Source: Adenophora triphylla var. japonica
Taxonomy: Eukaryota; Streptophyta; Magnoliopsida; Asterales; Campanulaceae
NCBI GenBank assembly: GCA_022495995.1
Contig: JAFEMH010005418.1
Span: 62,001 to 126,000 of the forward strand
Direction of reading: 5' to 3'
Length of the DNA: 64,000 nucleotides
Position 1 is the stretch's first letter, and each line of letters begins with the position of its first letter. The notes under the pieces were generated by a model. It had not been told where the DNA came from, did no database searches, and worked only from the letters and a program-made list of their open reading frames with translations. Of the stretch, positions 11,295 through 22,035 are shown in pieces. Both the position numbers and the translations under genes were made by a program.

Positions 11295-12280
11295 GTATGC
11301 CAATGCATTGTTACATATTCATGGTGTGTTTGTTCAATAGTGTATTGAAACATAAGTTGTACTATTGTGATGGTTTGAGCATGAGTAATATTACCATGTT
11401 GTTGGATTGATATCCCAATTGTGGATTTATTTTCAAGTATCAGTTTATGTGCTTGAATGTTTATATCAGCTGATGTGTAGGGGTATAATGGTATTCGATC
11501 AGTTATGGATTAATCTCTATGAATTGACCGAATATATTATACCTGTGACTGTCCCCTTCTGTTGGCCACAGTTTGGGTGATAACTTCTGTACTTAGCCAA
11601 AAGCATTTACAGATAGCGAGGAATCTTATATGGTTCTCTGAAAAATGAGTCTTATAAGATGGTGAATATGTATAAATAGTTCACTAAAGAGAGGAGTTAT
11701 TACTCCCATGTTGTACGTCATATTGTTCAGACGGAAAATGTAAACTGAGGTAATGTAATGTGTTTACCGCTTTAAACAATGTGTTGTGTGTAACCATGTT
11801 ATGTGTTACATATTATATGGCATCTTATTGCATCATAATAGCTTACTGAGATTTATTCTCACCCCTTCTCCCTTTTATTGTTTAAGACTGCGCTAAGACA
11901 GGAGGCCCGAACCAGTGAGGCCGGGGAGGAGTTTGGAAGGCTTTCTTTTGGGGATTTGTCAGGGTACATTGTAGTTGGTTTGTGGTTGGGAGTATCATTT
12001 GGATACTACTCTTTTGAGGAAACTTGTGGATAGTTTTGATTTTGTAAAACATTTTCGTATGTGTTTATGATGTAACTAAGCAGGTTGTTGTTTTTGCAAA
12101 GTTGTTTTATAAACTTGCCTCCAAGTGGAGATGTATAGTTGGTTTTATCTTGGTTTGTGAAAGTCAAGTATTGTGTATTTAAAAGTAAACCAAAGTTTTT
12201 AAATTTAAGTGACTTTTACAAGCTACGTGACCCTCCCGCTTGGGGCACGAGCTAAGGTTTAGGGTTGGGGTCCCCACAGT

Positions 12281-12292
12281 TGGTATCAGAGC
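12281..12292 (+). other. G2 primer binding site (tRNA-iMet type)
   Basis: TGGTATCAGAGC, complementary to the 3' end of plant initiator methionine tRNA, lies two bases after the LTR end. It marks the start of minus-strand cDNA synthesis and fixes the 5' LTR boundary. Confidence 0.9.
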
Positions 12293-12379
12293 TAGGTTTA
12301 GAAGTCAATGATAGATGTCTAGACTAAGGGGGAGTGTGTGATAACTGACGACGAGTGTTTGATGCAGAGGGTTTGTAAA

Positions 12380-13371
12380 ATGGCCGGAAATGACGATGAT
12401 CAAAATAGGGCTCCAGAACATGAGCGTAATGTTGGGGCAGGTTGAAATCAGAATGAAGAAATGATGAATTTATTCAGGGTATTCTTACATAATATGGCAA
12501 CTCGGGGACAAGCTCAGAATCAACCCGAGCCATGCCCAGGCCATGAATTGGAAAGGTTTGTGAAGATGGTTCCACCAAGTTTCAATGGAGATCCGGATTC
12601 GGTAAAAGCTGAGAGATGGCTTGAGGCAATGAACAAGATCTTCGTAGCTATGGAAAGTCCCGATGGTGAAAAGGTTAGATGTGCAGTTTTTAACTTGAAG
12701 GTCCAGCGGAGCATTGGTGGCAAATTTTGAAGGAAAGTTGGGAGCGGGATCATACGCCTCAGACTTGAGATAATTTTACTCGGAAGTTCAAGGAGCATTT
12801 CATTCCAATGGTGACCCATGACAAAAAGGAGGTGGAGTTCTTATGTCTAGAGCAGAGAACCATGATGGTGGCTCAGTACTCAGCCAAGTTTACGGAGTTG
12901 GCTCGTTATTGCACTCATTTGGTACCGGCTCGTTATTGCACTCATTTGGTAACGGATGAAGAAAGAAGAGATTATCATTTTGTGAAAGGTTTGAGACTCG
13001 AATTCAGGAAGCAATTGTTGACACACGACTTCACAGATTATTAGGCAGCCGTGAATAGGGCCTACAGAATTGAGAATGACATTGAGGAATATCGTGGGAG
13101 ACCGGAAAGTGGTGGTGGAAGCAAACAAAAGTATCAAGGACAAGGCTCCGGACAAAACAGAGGACAACCAAGGTTTTCAGCCCCAGGGAGTGTTCGAGGG
13201 GGACATGTTGCAGTTCTTATGGCACATCCAGTATCAGGTCAGTTTGGGATTGTTTGCAATTTTTGCAAGAAGATTGGGCATACCGAAGATAGATGTTGGA
13301 GTAAGCAAGGCAAGTGCATAGAATGTGGAGAATTGGGACATTTTAGGATGAATTGTCCAAAGTTACAATGA
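12380..13371 (+). pseudogene. G2 gag (capsid and two zinc knuckles), broken
   Basis: Starting at the ATG at 12380, the frame has a retrotransposon gag domain (FVKMVPPSFNGDPD, then KFTELARYC) that would build the particle. It ends in two adjacent CX2CX4HX4C knuckles (CNFCKKIGHTEDRC and CIECGELGHFRMNC, about 13255-13359) that bind RNA. It is broken by TGA at 12443, a frameshift near 12697, TGA at 12766, TAG at 13042 and TGA at 13369. A perfect-length 27-bp tandem duplication (12901-12927, 12928-12954) repeats nine codons, ARYCTHLVP/T, in frame. It continues in frame into the protease. Confidence 0.9.
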
Positions 13372-13857
13372 GGACAAGCTTCAGGTAGTGGTCAGCAAGG
13401 TGGGCAACAAAGAAGTGGTGCAAAGAGAGATAGTGAGGGTAAACCAAAAGAGAAAGTTCAAGGTCGAGTTTTTGCTTTAGGTAGTGGAAAGGTAGATCCT
13501 ACGGCAGTCATTAGAGGTATATTACCTGTCTCAGGAGTTAAGGCTCGTATTCTTATAGATCTTGATTCATCTCATTCATTTGTGGCATCGCATTTTGCTT
13601 TTACTTTGCATAAATTGCCTAAGATTTTGCCATATGTGTTAGAGGTTTCTACTCCTATGGGAGAGTTCCTTGCATCTTCTCTGGTTTACCATGGTTGTGA
13701 TGTTGTTATAAGTGGGCACATATTGCCTATTGATTTGGTAGAATTACCAATTCGTGATTTTGATATTATACTTGGCATGGATTGTTTGAGTAGTTGTCAT
13801 GCATCAGTAGATTGTCGTAAGATGCGAGTCTTGTTTTCCATGTACCGATTGTGAGTG
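13372..13857 (+). pseudogene. G2 aspartic protease, active site altered
   Basis: This region continues in the gag frame. It has the retropepsin layout: linker, RILID, a hydrophobic stretch VISGHILPIDLVELP, and the second motif FDIILGMDCL. Its role in the family is to cut the Gag-Pol polyprotein. The catalytic triplet, normally D-S/T-G after the first Asp, reads IDLDSSHSF here, so the essential Gly is missing and the enzyme should be inactive. The frame stops at 13852-13854 beside a local duplication. Confidence 0.85.
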
Positions 13858-14094
13858 AGTTTGTAGATGTGTTTTCAACGGAGTATTCCATGCCACCAGA
13901 TAGGGAAGTGGAATTCTAGACTCGAGTTAAAGGCCCGAAAGTTATTGTCTAAAGGGTGTGAAGGTTACTTGGCTTATGTTCTAGACTCGAGTAAGAAGTC
14001 ACCCGAATTATCCCATGTATCGGTTGTGAGTGAGTTTGTAGATGTGTTTTCAACGAAGTATTCCATGCCACCAGATAGGGAAGTGGAATTCTGT
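13840..14094 (+). repeat. Local duplication in G2 between protease and RT
   Basis: About 79 bp at 13840-13918 are repeated at 14014-14094 (shared core GAGTGAGTTTGTAGATGTG through GAAGTGGAATTCT). The left copy replaces the normal protease tail, so the downstream copy is likely the original and the upstream one the insertion. Confidence 0.8.
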
Positions 14095-15678
14095 ATTGAC
14101 TTAATGCCAGGTACAATGCCGATATCAAAAGCACCTTATAGAATGGCACCGGCTGAGCTGAAGGAGTTGAAAATTTAGTTGCAAGAGTTATTGGATAGGG
14201 GCTTTATCCGTCCGAGTGTTTCACCTTGGAGAGCAGCGGTATTGTTTGTAAGAAAGAAAGATGGCACGTTGCGATTGTGTATCAATTATAGATTGTTGAA
14301 TCAAGGTACCATCAAGAACAAATATCCTCTTCCGCACATTGATGACTTGTTTGATCAACTCCAAGGTTCAGTGATATATTTCAAGCTTGACTTGCGTAGT
14401 GGGTACCATCAGTTGAAGATCAGACCAGATGATATCTCCAAGACAGCTTTCAGGACAAGCTATGGCCATTACGAGTTTGTTGTTATGCCTTTTGGGTTGA
14501 CAAATGCACCGGCGGTGTTTATGGATATGATGAATAGAATTTTTAAACCTTACCTTGATAGCTTTGTGGTAGTTTTCATTGATGATATTCTTGTCTATTC
14601 AAAGTCCCGAGAAGATCATGAGAAGCATTTGCGAATTGTGCTATCTGTTCTTCGTGAGAAACAATTGTTTGTGAAGTTTAGCAAGTGTGAATTTTGGCTC
14701 GAGAAGATTGCATATTTGGGTCATGTGGTTTCAAGTTCGGGTATTGCCGTTGATCCTTCAAAGATTGAGACCGTGGTCAACTGGAAACAACATGAGACAG
14801 TGACAGAAGTCCGTAGTTTTCTGGGGTTGGCAGGTTACTACCGAAGATTTATTGAAGGGTTTTCGAAGATTGCAACACCATTGACTAAGTTGACTCAGAA
14901 GGATGTATCATTTATGTGGGATGCAAAGTGTGAAACCAGTTTTGCAGAGTTGAAGAAGAGATTGCCTACAACTCCGATCCTTACCCTACCTGATGGATGT
15001 GAGAACTTCGTGATATTCAGTGACGCATCAAAGGAAGGTTTGGGTTGTGTTCTTATGCAAAATGGGAAGGTGATAGCGTATGCTTCGAGGAAGTTAACTC
15101 CTACAGAGCAGAATTATCCTACTCACGACATAGAGCTAGTTGCGATTATTTTTGCATTGCATAAGTGGAAACATTATCTTTATGGAGCTAAATTTGAGAT
15201 TTTTACTGATCACAAGAGTTTGAAGTATTTATTTACTCAGAAAGAATTGAATACCAAGCAGAGGCGATGGTTGGAATTATTGAAAGACTATGTTTGTGCT
15301 ATTTCATTCCATCCTGGAAAAGCTAATGTGGTTGCAGATGTGATTAGCCGAAAGACTTACTTGTCAAAATTGATGTCCCGCGAGTCGCAAGGTGAGATGT
15401 TGTTTGCGAATGTTCGAGCTATACCTACCTTGTATGGATATCTTAAGGAAGCTCAACAAAATGATTCAGAATTGAAGAAAATTACGGGACAATTACAAGA
15501 TGGAAGGGCCGGAGAGTTTGTATTGAATAAGGATGGGATTTTAACTTTCAAAGGCAGAATTTATGTACCATTTTCACAAGAGATCAAAAGACAAGTCTTA
15601 GAGGAAGGCCATAAATCGAGATTTGCGATTCACCCGGGAAGCACGAATATGTATCAAGACTTGAAGAAGGGTTATTAG
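14011..15678 (+). pseudogene. G2 reverse transcriptase and RNase H
   Basis: The RT domain is nearly intact: SEFVDVFS entry block, [19 protein letters not shown], and the catalytic FIDDILVYS (about 14574-14600). The connection ([10 protein letters not shown]) and RNase H follow, with FSDASKEG, the [15 protein letters not shown]lu block, [11 protein letters not shown] and ADVISRK; these are the D-E-D positions of the family. It then enters the integrase zinc finger ([11 protein letters not shown], 15612). One TAG interrupts it at 14176, and TAG at 15676 replaces a Trp of a conserved pair. It copies element RNA into DNA in the particle. It is the best-kept part of G2. Confidence 0.93.
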
Positions 15679-16187
15679 TGGAATGGAATGAAGAGGGAAA
15701 TTGCGGAATTTGTTTCGAAGAGTTTAACTTGACAACAGATTAAAGTCGAGCATCAAAGACCTGCAGGGTTACTTAAACCATTGGATATTTCAGAATGGAA
15801 GTGGGAAGGTATTTTAATGGATTTTGTGACTGGACTACCTCAAACATCGAAGAAGGTGAATGCAATTTGGGTAATAGCGGATAGATTAACCAAGTCGGCT
15901 CACTTTTTACCCATGTCAATGAAGTATTCGATGGAGAAATTAGCACAATTGTATATTCGAGAGATTATTCGACTTCATGGAGTACCAGTCAACATTGTAT
16001 CAGATAGGGATCCAAGATTTACATCGCGATTTTGGAATGCTTTGCACGAGGATTTAGGTTTAAAGCTGAGTTTCAGTACGGTGTTTCATCCTCAGATAGA
16101 TGGGCAGACAGAGAGGACTATCCATATTCTTGAGGACATGTTGCGTGCGTGTGTTATGGATTTCCATTCCTCTTGGGAAGTTCATTT
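15679..16187 (+). pseudogene. G2 integrase, N-terminal and core part, cut by C1
   Basis: Same frame as the RT. The zinc finger has lost one Cys to a stop (SLT*QQ, TGA near 15730). The core keeps GILMDFVTGLP (first Asp), VSDRDPRF (second Asp) and GQTERTIHILEDMLRA (Glu), so the DDE residues are readable. The reading ends at HSSWEVHF, where copia element C1 enters. The last five bases, CATTT (16183-16187), are the left target duplication. The rest of the integrase resumes at 54560. Confidence 0.92.
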
Positions 16188-17277
16188 TGTTGGGTTTTGG
16201 GGTTACAAACGCAGCGGAAATATTTATAAAACAACATAAAACCCTAAGCCCTTGAATTCGTCTAGCATGAAGAGATTAGAAACATGAAATAGAATTTACA
16301 TACCTTAATGCGATTTGTTTGCTCAAAACGAATCTCAAAATTCGACCTTTGAATTTGATGTCGAAACTTAGATCTTCTCCTTCCTTGTTCTACCTTGGTG
16401 ATAAATCAACAATGGAGATCTTCAAGCTTTAGGAGATAAAGTAACCTCCCTCAAATGGTGATCCACACGCGAACGAACCAAGAACAATTTCTTGTTGGAT
16501 TGCTAGATGATCCTTCCGATTATTGAAACTCCTTTCAATAATCAATGGCTGTTTGGTAGAATAAATCTATGGAATTTGATCTTTGATTCGTAATCAAAAT
16601 CAAACAATTAGTATTTCTAAAACTCTAATTTTTGTCACTTTTTGCTGGGACAAAAGGGTTCTATTTATACTTGTTATAAATCCCTAACTCTTAGGGAGAG
16701 GATTCCTTTTTCCTTGCAAAAATGGGTTTCAGCGCTGCCATGATGAGTCATCCCCAGGGGCACGAGTCGTCCCCTTATGCATGCCCTCTGATACAGTCAT
16801 CCCTGCCTTGGGGAATAGTTGGGCCAATTGGGGACGAGTCGTCCCCTGACCCCATTTTAGCCATTTTCAATCCATTCTTTTGTGTGTGACCCTTTAGGAA
16901 TTATATTTTAGGTTGGTAGTGAGTTGAAACATCAACCTTACAAGACATAAGTGACTTCTAGCAAATCATTATGTCCACCCAATTAAATATAACATCAAAG
17001 CTTGATTCCTTGATAGATCAATGTCACAATCCCTTTGTCCACGATGTCCAATTGAACATGATTCATGGTCCATGTCAACTCACATGTTCAATGCTTTCTC
17101 AATTTCGAATATGTTGATAATCCAAATGCATTTGATATCTATCAAATCACTTGAGTGTGGCCACACATTTCATCAACATCATTCATCGAGGGGCCCAAGC
17201 AAACATCTCTCTCAATGAGAGGGACAAATCCCATCTTGACTTATCATTCTTCCCTACAAGAATCCAATCGTGCTAAT
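16188..17277 (-). mobile_element. C1 3' LTR, distal part
   Basis: It aligns with 53024-54140 of the other LTR. It ends at CTAAT (17273-17277), the left target duplication of T1. In C1 orientation the TATA box TATAAATA lies at 16669-16662, with palindromes 90-180 bp upstream. Confidence 0.92.
16757..16846 (-). promoter_or_regulatory. Palindromes upstream of the C1 LTR TATA box
   Basis: GGGGCACGAGTCGTCCCC (16757-16774) and GGGGACGAGTCGTCCCC (16830-16846) are near-perfect and perfect palindromes around a single central base. They lie upstream of TATAAATA in C1's direction. The second is conserved at 53702-53718 in the other LTR; around the first, the other LTR has additional ACGAGTCAT/ATGACTCAT copies (53609-53641). 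Confidence 0.65.
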
Positions 17278-18675
17278 TGAATGTACGCTCGTCGAAATTT
17301 TAAAATATTTTTGGGAGTTGCCACGCCATGTTTTAAGGTACACTTTGAAAAACCTTTGAAAATAGAGAAAAGGGTTCGGGGGTCAGGTTACGTGTCGGGA
17401 AGAACTTGAGGATTCACCCAACACGCCTCGTCCGTAAACGAGTCTTTCGATATAAACATCCAAAACATTCATAGTGTGTGCAAACAGCAATGACAAACAA
17501 ATGTGGTAAATGAATTTTATTAATGAAATGGGATTGTTACAACTTGTGAGCCACTTATAACAATGGAGGGCCAAATCCCAGATTACAGATTTGAGAGCAA
17601 CTTACAACTGGAAAAGGGTTACTGCAGATGGGAAAGATGTGTCGCGTGACACAGGATCTGCCTGGCGAGTTGTGTCGCGTGATACAGGACTCATCAGGGC
17701 AGACTGTGTCGCGTGACACAGGATGCCTTTCTGCAGCAACCTTACAAACTGAACACAGATCAAACTAAAATCAAATCAAATCAAGTTACAATATCAGATC
17801 AACTCATATAACCACGAATTAACTATAAAATGACCAAAGGGGTGTGGATATGGGGAGATCCACACTCCCTTGGCAAACAAACCACCAATTCAATAAGATC
17901 AAACTATGAACAAGCAATTAAACCACTCAGATCAATTAAACAGAGAGATGGCGATTGGAGTTCAATAATTAAGACAGATGGAGTCTAATTACCGAAGCAA
18001 AGGAGTATAAATTGATTGAATTATGAAAATGACAAGATCTAAGAGAGAGAAGTAGGGAATTGGTGAGTTACCCTTGAAGATCCACGAATCCTATACCTAG
18101 TCAGGTATAGAACCCTTCAACAAGCAGCTTCTGAGGCGAATTGAGCTTGGGAGGAGTGGTGGTATGGAGGTCTAAGTGGTAGTATGTGGATGGAATTGAA
18201 TTGAGGAAGGATTGGAGGAATTTGGGTATGAGAGAGAGAGCTGTGGGTGTTTGCAGTATGGGCTACGTTTCTAATTTGGCAGAGTAACAGTATGCAAAAA
18301 AGGGATCCAGATATGAGAGGGGTAGGGTCTTATTTATAGGCTGCTGATGATGGGCAAGGTGTGTCGCACGACCTTCTGCTTCCATTTTCCATGGCTCGAG
18401 ATGTCGCACGACCAATCAAGCCACTAACCGTTTCTGGCGCCAAAATCTGGTTCTGGAACATTCCAAGCAAATTCCCAATAAGTCCAAGCTGAATAATACC
18501 TTATAGGTCCTTTTGCCTGAGAAAAATACTTAAAAGTACTTTCTTCGCAAGAAACTTATAAAAAGTTTCCGAAAGTCTCAGAATGGACCGGGAATTTACC
18601 AAAATGCCCCTAGTGCAATTCTATCATATTAAAATGCACCTATAAAGGGTTGCGAATTGGATTGGTGTACTCACA
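17278..18675 (-). mobile_element. T1 3' LTR (left)
   Basis: It starts TGAATGTACGCTCG and ends GTACTCACA on +. It is bounded by CTAAT on both sides (17273-17277 and 18676-18680), so by itself it looks like a solo LTR. Three near-palindromes TGTGTCGCGTGACACA occur at 17638, 17671 and 17705, 33-34 bp apart. The promoter-side palindromes are listed separately. Confidence 0.9.
18331..18412 (-). promoter_or_regulatory. T1 LTR TATA box with two GTCGTGCGAC palindromes upstream
   Basis: In the sense direction TATAAATA (18338-18331) is preceded 24 bp upstream by GTCGTGCGAC (18372-18363), and again 40 bp further (18412-18403). The other T1 LTR keeps all three at 46145-46152, 46177-46186 and 46217-46226. 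The T2 LTR has the same decamer just upstream of its TATA box. Confidence 0.65.
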
Positions 18676-19049
18676 CTAATATAGCCCTTATTGCTATCCG
18701 ATTAAAGATAATGTTAGACTATATCAAACACAATGTTCATCATGTGGAATACGATGACAATCTCAGGTACAAAGGATTCCAATAACACGACTATCATGAG
18801 ATTTAATCATGATAACAGACCATGTCATAATTCTCATAAGTAGGTCAAGTTTAGTACTTGTTCTCTAGCAAGTACCCATAGGTGTAATGTGCATCTCCAT
18901 GCATATAATCATCTCCATGATTACCATTACCAACTTATACTAGTTGTTCACAACAACTAGGGACGTAGTTCAATATAATAAACATGTAAACATATAATGA
19001 ACCAAATAAACTTTCTCTATAATTAATGATAGAGACGATTACATAGCAG
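18676..19049 (-). repeat. Duplicated piece of the C1 3' LTR wedged inside T1
   Basis: These 374 bp match 46490-46863, the C1 LTR directly outside the right-hand T1 LTR, and share variants with it (such as GTTCATCATGTGGAATACGATGA) that differ from the C1 5' LTR. The homology breaks off after ACATAGCAG and T1 3' UTR follows. A normal insertion would have T1 interior here. Confidence 0.85.
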
Positions 19050-20462
19050 TTCCTGAAATTTGACTATTAGGTGAGTCACCCGAAGTTTGTCTGTTAGGGG
19101 AGTCACCCGAAATTTGTTGATGCTTTTAGAAAAGTAATTGACTAAGATATTCTTTCATACCTGTGCTGTGCTTACCTGTAGCTGTCGGAGGGACTGAGGC
19201 TACGGCTGATGATCGTGGAGGGTTGTAGCTGCCGGAGGGTCTTAGGCTACAATTGCAGATGATCGTGGAGGGTTGTAGCTGCCGAAGGGTATTAGGCTAC
19301 AATTGCTGATGATCGTGGCTGCCGGAGGGACTTAGACCACTGTTGTCGCGAAGTTGTGGAAAACTGTAGCTGCCAAGGGACTTAGGCTACTGTTTGTTGA
19401 TGAAGAGAGGTAGCTGCCAGGGGATTTAGGCTTCTATTTGTTGATGAAGAATGGTAGCTGCCAGGGGACTTAGGCTACTATTTGTTGATGAAGAATGGTA
19501 GCTGTCAGGGGACTTAGGCTACTTTTTGTTGATGAAGAGAGTAGCTGCCAGGGGACTTAGGCTACTTTTTGTTGATGAAGAGAGGTAGCTGCCAGGGGAC
19601 TTAGGCTACTATTTGTTGATGAAGAATGGTAGCTGCCAGGGGACTTAGGCTACTGTTTGTTGACGATGAAAGGCTGTTGGATTGCCATTCAGGGGACGGT
19701 CTTTGTTGGCGATTGATTGACTTTGGAAGCATTTTGTTGGGTAGGACATGAACTTTGCTTGTTAGTTTACCATGAAAAGCAGATTTTGCTGACGATTTGG
19801 CGACGGGGCCGATGATCTTGATGAACATTGCTGGGAGACTGCTAGATTTGAATTCTTTGTCTCGACTTTGGTTGAGGGACAATCCTCATGATTCGGTTGT
19901 GCTCAGTTTGATTATTGTACCTGCGGGGGGAAACACGACACTCCAAGCGCTATATTTGACTACGCTACTCTGTTAGCAAATTTTGAACAAGATTAGACTA
20001 TGTTAGTTTGATTGCACGAGTCCATCCGCTCTAGAAAATGGGATGATGATTGAATGAAGGAAAGATGATTGAATGATCGGCTTTGCCGGGTTTGTACATG
20101 AGGTGATGAAACTGTATCGGGTGAGTGTGTATAGTGATACATGTGGTGGAGTGAACCCTCTCCCTTGCATATATGTGAGTGTGTGTGTATGGGAGGTGTA
20201 TTGCAGCAACGGCGAGTTGGAGGGTGCTCTGGAAATGCAGGCTTGCAAAAGCTTTAATGGTGTCTGATATTGGCCATATGTGTCGCCCGACATGCCATGC
20301 TACCCAGGCAAGTTGCGTCGCACGACTAGAGGAGGCTCGTAACAGGCCTTTTTAACTCAGCTCTGAATTCATTTGCAAACATTGCCCTTTTAGGAGGAGA
20401 AAACCAACAGCCCCAGTTTGAGAGACAGGCGATTTCTTTGACAAAGATTGGAACTTTCAACC
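19050..20462 (-). mobile_element. T1 3' untranslated region with tandem hairpin repeats
   Basis: This region lies between the antisense ORF and the 3' LTR in T1's direction. From 19177 to 19655 about ten tandem units of roughly 43-55 bp carry GTAGCTGCC...GGCTAC, whose ends can pair (GTAGC/GCTAC). Variable 3' UTR tandem repeats are known in Ogre-type elements. The motif GTCACCCGA occurs twice at the left edge (19077, 19107), and TGTGTCGCCCGACA and GCGTCGCACGAC lie at about 20279-20325. I see no polypurine tract at the left edge, in line with the abnormal end. Confidence 0.7.
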
Positions 20463-22035
20463 ACAATGGAGCATTATAACAGAGAAGTAGCTTCCCGAGA
20501 GTGTCAATTTCACCAAGACTTCCTTGAAATTTTACATTTTCACCAGAAGCGGCATAGGAAGCTTATTGATACGAGGTACAGCATGCCATGCATTTGGTCT
20601 TTGAAAGACTGGAGAATTGACTGGGATAGCTCTGGGCTGCGTCCTGCTTTTGGGATTCGAAGCGACATGTCTTTACTTTGTCCTACAATGATTTGACGAC
20701 GACCATGGAGGATTTCAGAGCATTAACAGAACTAAACGAGGCGAAGACCGTAGCATTCCCATGGGACAGACAGTCGATTACGGAGCAGTTATCTGATTTC
20801 TTGGGCTTCTCTGTAGATCAGGTATTGTCTATGATTCTGGACGATGGGATTATAGATTTGAACCGGATGGGCAGGTTGCGCCTATCCAGTCCTGGGCTGT
20901 TCGACCTTTCTATATCTCTGGACATATTTATGCTGTTCACCTTGTCGGCTCATTATTTCTGTGGGTACATCGGAGTCTGTCCGGGTGCATTGCTAGAGAT
21001 TATCAGGCAACTCAGGGGTGATCGAGGTGTGGACCTTTGTCGAATCCGGCCTGGAAGGGAGAGATGGACATTGTATCGCTGCTGCTGGCTGAGACATACC
21101 ATGGTATTGATAGGCTGGCCGGAGGATCGGATTTCATGGGTGCAGGCAGCCCCGGTTTGTTGTCCTTATGGCTTTCTGAGCGGTTGCGCTTGATTATGCC
21201 ACTTCCATAGGGTCAGACAGCTATGCCCTGGGTGACAGGACAACGTAGAGTGTGGAGAGATATAGATGCTGATAGCTGGCAGATGAGATTAATGCGGTAC
21301 GGGACTGCCGGTCTGAGCTTCTGGATCCCGGCATGGCGGTTACAGACCATGAGGGACATTCAGGATGGGTCGGTGGTAGTCAGGCTGCCAGGGCTGCAAG
21401 TATCTTCATTCTGTATCCCGTCATTAGTGAGCAGGCAGTATGGGTACCCTCAGCAGATTATCAGGACTTTGAGAGAGAGATTGATGACTGATACTGTCCC
21501 GATGAGCATGACCGAGCCCCAGACTGTGCAGTTTTTCGATAGGTTTTTTCTGGAGGGTTTCCTGCCTACGCGGTCACTTCTTCGCCAGACTCGAGGTATC
21601 ACATACTTGACCACCGAATATCTGATCTGGTATGAGGAGCAACGGGGTCCCATGCAGTTGATGATAGAGGCTCGCCGTCGGGAATACCTTGGAGCAGATT
21701 ACCCGGCCAGTCAATCTTTCAGAGATATAGAGGCCCAGGGGAACCCAGATAATGTCACTGGTGATGTTGCGAAGGACTATCGAAGGCAAGAGCTTCGAAG
21801 AGCTGCTATGAGAGATGATCCTGAGGTGATAGCTCGCAGAGAGACCTTGCGGCAAGAGAGAATTGCTAGGGCAGCTTTGAGAGAGACTGGTCTGATCGAT
21901 CCGCTGGCTCACATTTTACCCGAGCTAGGACGAGCTCAAACTGACTTATTTGACATTCCTAGGCCAAGGACCTCCCGGGGACCGAGGAAAAGGAAGAGTA
22001 GGGATGCAAGTTCGGGAGCAGGAACGAACTCCTAG
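20463..22035 (+). pseudogene. T1 antisense cargo ORF, DUF7745-like, broken
   Basis: It is encoded on the strand opposite to T1 gag-pol, downstream of integrase, where TAT elements carry extra antisense ORFs. Frames in order: 20463-20674 (LKDWRIDWDSS, FGIRSDMSLL), 20678-21060 (YNDLTTTMEDFRALTELNEA), and 21061-22035 (VSLLLAETYHGIDRLAGG, LLSLWLSERLRL, then a charged helix-rich tail ending RGPRKRKSRDAS, a likely nuclear signal). The PTxxxxTxxMEDF block and the LLAET...LLSLWL block resemble DUF7745 proteins common in plant TAT elements; this match is from memory, not a search. Frameshifts near 20675 and 21060 and TAG at 21208 break it. Function of the family is unknown. Confidence 0.6.

Larger units (their letters stand above)
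9583..12278 (+). mobile_element. G2 5' LTR (2.7 kb)
   Basis: It starts TGTCACGACCC and ends GGGTCCCCACA, two bases before an initiator-Met primer binding site. The same sequence restarts at 55286 as the 3' LTR. It contains a palindrome cluster (10520-10643), a LINE fragment (10930-11294), and a TATA box TATAAATA at 11671-11678, the most likely promoter. An open frame near 9954-10142 also occurs in the 3' LTR but shows no known domain. Confidence 0.9.

Noticed and set aside
11030..11353. Minus-strand frame of 107 codons
   Set aside because: It lies in the LINE 3' UTR fragment and crosses its junction into the LTR.
12281..12292. Match to initiator tRNA
   Set aside because: Only 12 bases complementary to the tRNA 3' end, directly after an LTR: a primer binding site, as at 53011-53022.
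17021..17218. Frame MSQSLCPRCPIEHDSWSM, also at 53901-54098
   Set aside because: It is present in both C1 LTRs and antisense to the element; no sign of a protein family.
17278..18680. Reading the left T1 LTR as an independent solo-LTR insertion
   Set aside because: It has CTAAT on both sides, but the same CTAAT and the same flank follow the right LTR, and two insertions at the identical base are unlikely. Copying from the right end explains it better.
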